From NCBI GenBank assembly GCA_002402125.1, contig NVVG01000006.1, forward strand, positions 4,914-17,549: a stretch of 12,636 nucleotides of DNA, given 5' to 3'. The position numbers and the translations under genes were made by a program. The notes under the pieces were generated by a model, which was not told the DNA's origin, ran no database searches, and was given only the letters and a program-made list of their open reading frames with translations. The DNA comes from Moraxellaceae bacterium. GTDB lineage: Bacteria > Pseudomonadota > Gammaproteobacteria > Pseudomonadales > Ketobacteraceae. Below are positions 8,701 through 12,636 of the stretch, one piece after another; position 1 is the first letter of the stretch; every line of letters begins with the position of its first letter.

Positions 8701-9043
8701 GGCTGAAACCTCAATACTAAAACTATACTCAAGCTGCACCCAATGGGCGAGATTCCGAAAGGATAGTTGGTGCGTGTTAATTTTCACTCGAGGTTAGTTA
8801 AAACGATCACTAACCCACGGGCGTGGATGATGCGTTTTTCTCGATACGGTGTCAAATCCTAAGCTCGTGACTGAACGGTCTAACGCAGAAACATTGGTTT
8901 CAGGTGTTAATTTCGAATTTGTCGTCAGAATTAATTGCAGGAGCAGAGTTTGGGGCTGAGGTGCTTGTTATCCATTGGTGTAATGCGGTAAAGATTAATT
9001 AGGCGATCGATTAAATACGGTGAATATTTGCTCAGTTATTGGG
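8701..9043. other. 343-bp intergenic region upstream of glcB
   Basis: No coding sequence is supported here. It contains the glcB ribosome site (GAGG, minus strand, 8709-8712) and one good promoter candidate, listed separately. I see no hairpin with a U tract that would end the upstream PLD-like gene, so readthrough into glcB cannot be excluded. No repeat or RNA structure stood out. Confidence 0.6.
8827..8855 (-). promoter_or_regulatory. Candidate sigma70 promoter for glcB
   Basis: On the minus strand a perfect -35 box TTGACA (8850-8855) is followed after 17 nt by CATCAT (8827-8832), a 4/6 match to the -10 consensus. Transcription would begin near 8820, giving a leader of about 120 nt before the glcB ATG. 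The leader length leaves room for control, but no operator was recognised. Confidence 0.45.
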
Positions 9044-9565
9044 TTAGATGCCCAATCGGCGGAATTCCTGACATGGGCTGCTGGCGCGCCAGACTCTATC
9101 AAAATAACGAGCCTTTTTTTGTGCCTCAGACGGCGATTTGAATTCGCAGCTTCCTTGCATGAAACCCATGCTAAAGCGATGGGTGATCGCTATGCCATCA
9201 ACTATGACAAACTCACCGTTATTAGCGGGTTCAGTGTCTGGGATGTTGTGGATTTTAATAGCAGAGGACAGGCGTTTTTGCAGTTCAATTAAGCGGTGAC
9301 CACTGCGTGCCACTTTGCTTGAGTTGCAAATGAGTATGTGAATTTCGCAGCGTTTATTACTGCGGGCAGTATCTGATACAGCCTTGATGAATTCAGCCTG
9401 GTCGTATAGTTCGGGGTCGAGCTCCTGGGTAAAAAGCATTACAGTACTTTGAGCTTGACCGACCATGCTGCTTAGTGCGGCATGAAAATCTTCTGCCCCA
9501 TCAAGATTGATTGAGCCGGTACTTTCCCCGACGACGAGCAGGGGGGCCAAATTTTGTATCGACAT
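9044..9565 (-). CDS. Small phospholipase D-like protein (DUF7931 type), degenerate HKD motif
   Basis: A 173-residue protein resembling the family found beside purB/cupin loci in Pseudomonas and relatives, annotated I believe as DUF7931. Its pattern fits one phospholipase D-type half: a strand and acidic turn (VMLFTQELDPELYD, 42-55), helix EFIKAVSDTARS, strand CEIHILICNSS, then GHRLIELQKRLSSAIKIH (89-106). Where catalytic members carry HxKxxxxD, this has N116-G-E118-FVIV-D123 followed by G. Two of three catalytic positions are lost, so lipase or nuclease activity is unlikely. The start at 9565 is chosen because AAGG lies 8 nt before the ATG and a promoter overlaps the longer frame. The longer start at 9643 would add 26 poorly coding residues. 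It follows the L16 hydroxylase gene by 96 bp. No signal peptide is visible. Function unknown. Confidence 0.75.
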   Translation of the reverse strand: MSIQNLAPLLVVGESTGSINLDGAEDFHAALSSMVGQAQSTVMLFTQELDPELYDQAEFIKAVSDTARSNKRCEIHILICNSSKVARSGHRLIELQKRLSSAIKIHNIPDTEPANNGEFVIVDGIAITHRFSMGFMQGSCEFKSPSEAQKKARYFDRVWRASSPCQEFRRLGI

Positions 9566-9605
9566 GGGGTAGACCTTCCAGTTAGTTGGATCAGCACTTA
9601 CCCTT

Positions 9606-9634
9606 ATTATTGATGATGGGTTAGAAATCATCAA
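9606..9634 (-). promoter_or_regulatory. Candidate sigma70 promoter for the PLD-like gene
   Basis: Minus-strand TTGATG (9629-9634, 4/6) and AATAAT (9606-9611, 5/6) are separated by 17 nt. This would place the transcript start around 9599, some 35 nt before the ATG at 9565. If real, it excludes the upstream alternative starts at 9643 and 9631 and makes the gene independent of the purB operon. Confidence 0.4.
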
Positions 9635-9661
9635 GCTATGCATGGTTTGGTGTTTTCTTGA

Positions 9662-10869
9662 TCATTCTTCATCGGCGAGATAAAACACGCCTTGTTGCAT
9701 CAGCCTCAGGAAAAAAGCTTGGTTTAGCGGGTCTCTAAGCTCATTGGCTAACGCCTGTGGCGGCAAACGTCTATGTTGGCAACAAAGTTGAACGAGAACT
9801 TTTGCTGAAGGGGAGAAATCAACTTGTTTGCCGTTGATGAATAGCAGATTGGGGTTGTCTGCGGTTAACCCGGTATAGGCCAGTCGGCAGGTTTCATCTC
9901 TCAGGAAGGGAGCGTTTTCATGGCAACAGAGGAGAATGTCATTGATGTTGATGTCGACCGGGGAGCCTTGCCCATCATCTTGCTCAACGCCGCCCTCATA
10001 TTTAGTCGAGGAGGCAAATTGTCCAAACCAGTGTTCTAACGTTTCTTGTGCGTCTAATGTATCGAGTAGTCGATGTTTGACTTGTTGGATGGCCGCAGGG
10101 GATATCCAACCGGTATTGTCTTGTGGGGTTAAGTCTGGGTCCGAATATCGATTATCGCCCTGTAGTTGGTCAATTTGGTAATCGGTGTATGCACTTAACA
10201 GGTCTTTGTTGCTGGGTGCGCGAAAACCAACGGATAACGTCATGCTTTCTCCGCGGGCTACCCCATGATGTGCAAGACCGGGGGGTAAATACAGTAGGTC
10301 GCCAGGTTCAACATCCCAGCAGTCATGGGTAATAAATTCTTCGACGATGCGTACTGGCAGATTGGGTATTAGCTTTTCGTTATCATCACACTGCTGGCCT
10401 GTTTGCCATTGGCGTTTGCCATCAAGCTGTATGAGGAAAACATCGTAATAGTCATAATGTGGGCCAACACTCCCTTTATCCGTGGCATAGGTGATCATGA
10501 TGTCGTCTACCCGCCAGGAGGGGATAAAGCTAAAATTATCCAGGAATTGACTGAAATCAGGTAGATGGTGATCAACCGCTTGGACGATGAGGGTCCAATG
10601 ATCCTCTGGCAGCTCGGCAAAACGTTCAGCTGTGAAAGGGCCGTGTTCTAATTGCCATTGATTGTCCGGTAACTCGTCCGGTAACTCTTGGATCAAGCGG
10701 GATTCAATGTGTTCCTCAAGAGCCAGCCCCGCTAGTTCATCTGCCGTAATCATCTGGTGAATATGAGGTAGGGCGTTTTTGACGAAAAGCGGCTTCTTTT
10801 GCCAGTACTCTTGCAAGAAGGTCTTCATGGAAAGACCTCCCAGCATTGCTAAAGGTTCTTCAGAACCCA

Positions 10870-10870
<1 letters not shown>
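9662..10870 (-). CDS. roxA: Ribosomal protein L16 arginine hydroxylase, cupin (YcfD/RoxA family)
   Basis: Fe(II)/2-oxoglutarate dioxygenase of the JmjC-like cupin type. The family enzyme YcfD hydroxylates an arginine of ribosomal protein L16 in the cytosol. The 402 residues show the family N-terminus FLQEYWQKKPL (18-28), ELAGLALEEHIESRLI (45-60), the iron-binding HxD as H138-Y-D140 in GPHYDYYDVF, the distal ligand H201 in LPPGLAHHG, and SVGFRAPSNKDLLSAYTDY (213-231). A C-terminal winged-helix-like region ends at GVFYLADEE. The GTG at 10870 shares one base with the purB stop (TAGTG), which suggests translational coupling. I prefer it because the following PLAMLGGLS resembles the N-terminus of Pseudomonas homologues as I remember them. 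The ATG at 10828 has a much better GGAGG 7 nt upstream and would give 388 residues. Assignment of L16 arginine as substrate is by family. Confidence 0.9.
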
Positions 10871-12285
<1,415 letters not shown>

Positions 12286-12292
12286 AGGCGCA

Positions 12293-12321
12293 ATGATACA
12301 CGATAACCAAATGTCGCCCAA
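12293..12321 (-). promoter_or_regulatory. Candidate sigma70 promoter for purB
   Basis: Minus strand TTGGGC (12316-12321, 3/6 to the -35 consensus) and TATCAT (12293-12298, 5/6 to the -10 consensus) are 17 nt apart. Transcription would start near 12286 and give a leader of about 50 nt. No PurR-like operator was seen. purB may instead be read from upstream through hflD, since no terminator separates them. Confidence 0.35.
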
Positions 12322-12377
12322 ACATTAAGGCTCGACAATTGGCAATCGGCTTAATAGCGTTGTCGATTAGCCTAGTA

Positions 12378-12636
12378 TTAGTCGGTTTCTAGGGTGATAG
12401 TTGAACGCAGCGTATCCAGTGTCGAGACTAAGCCTTTTCTACCCAACAATAGCTGCAGGCGAGAACCGCCAAGTTGCCGCCAAAGAATGGCAGAGCGGAC
12501 GCCGGATAAAAGAATAGCCCGCACTTTACAGGCAACGTCAGTTTTTTGTAGTTGTTCAGGGTTGCCTTTTACCTGGATGCGGAATCTAAGGGTGCCGATG
12601 GTATCAACGTAGATGTCAGCCAGTTTGGCGATCACG
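12378..12636 (-). CDS. hflD: HflD high-frequency lysogenization protein homologue, C-terminal part only
   Basis: The last 85 residues of a protein whose 5' end lies beyond the window. The GTG at 12635 is internal, not a start. The segment KGNPEQLQKTDVACKVRAIL followed by LSGVRSAILWRQLGG and a basic tail (LLLGRKGL) matches the C-terminus of HflD as I remember it. In E. coli HflD is a membrane-associated protein of about 213 residues that binds the lambda CII activator. Its position just before purB is the usual gammaproteobacterial order, normally with mnmA before it, and this supports the name. It ends 140 bp before the purB start with no clear terminator between. Confidence 0.88.
   Translation of the reverse strand, partial: VIAKLADIYVDTIGTLRFRIQVKGNPEQLQKTDVACKVRAILLSGVRSAILWRQLGGSRLQLLLGRKGLVSTLDTLRSTITLETD

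Noticed and set aside
8701..8787. 29-codon upstream extension of malate synthase G to an ATG at 8787
   Set aside because: The ATG at 8700 has a well-placed GAGG and gives the family length and N-terminus; the extension reads like noncoding leader.
9020..9292. 90-codon plus-strand open frame over the 3' end of the PLD-like gene
   Set aside because: It is the complement of a better-supported gene and shows no family features.
9566..9643. 26-codon extension of the PLD-like protein to an ATG at 9643
   Set aside because: It has no ribosome site, unlikely composition, and overlaps a promoter candidate; the ATG at 9565 has AAGG at 8 nt.
12332..12366. Inverted repeat TCGACAA/TTGTCGA after hflD as a terminator
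   Set aside because: Arms are only 7 bp, the loop is 21 nt and there is no U tract on the minus strand.

Overview
This is a bacterial window with dense, intron-free genes and short gaps. The order hflD-purB-L16 hydroxylase (cupin)-DUF7931-like protein on the minus strand resembles, from memory, the hflD-purB neighbourhood of Pseudomonas and related Gammaproteobacteria. E. coli-type PurB and malate synthase G also point to a gammaproteobacterium. A marine relative of Pseudomonas or Cellvibrio is a reasonable guess, but genus level cannot be read from the sequence. No tRNA, rRNA, CRISPR array, insertion sequence or phage gene was found.

Plus strand, 1-6446. Two adjacent Hsp70-superfamily genes open the window. 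The first lacks its 5' end and stops right after the beta-sandwich region. The second is complete at 952 residues and carries a long extra C-terminal domain of the DUF3731 kind. A LysR-type regulator follows after 92 bp. Forty bp further on lies a complete arginine kinase, an animal and protist phosphagen enzyme that is rare in bacteria. It retains essentially every catalytic and arginine-recognition residue I can align. A perfect 40-bp palindrome with A and T tracts (6471-6510) sits between the converging arginine kinase and malate synthase genes and should terminate both.

Minus strand, 12636-6526. Reading in the direction of transcription: the 3' end of hflD, purB (adenylosuccinate lyase), a cupin dioxygenase of the ribosomal protein L16 hydroxylase family whose GTG start overlaps the purB stop by one base, a small protein with a degenerate phospholipase D fold, and glcB (malate synthase G). 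Candidate sigma70 promoters are visible before purB, before the small PLD-like gene and before glcB. The 343-bp gap before glcB contains no gene that I can support.

How the genes fit together: the minus-strand group is housekeeping (purine synthesis, ribosome modification, glyoxylate use). The plus-strand group combines chaperone-like ATPases with a phosphate-buffering kinase and a regulator. The most unusual content is the LysR-arginine kinase pair, which suggests a regulated phosphoarginine energy buffer in this bacterium. That functional reading is inference; the catalytic competence of the kinase is well supported by its residues.
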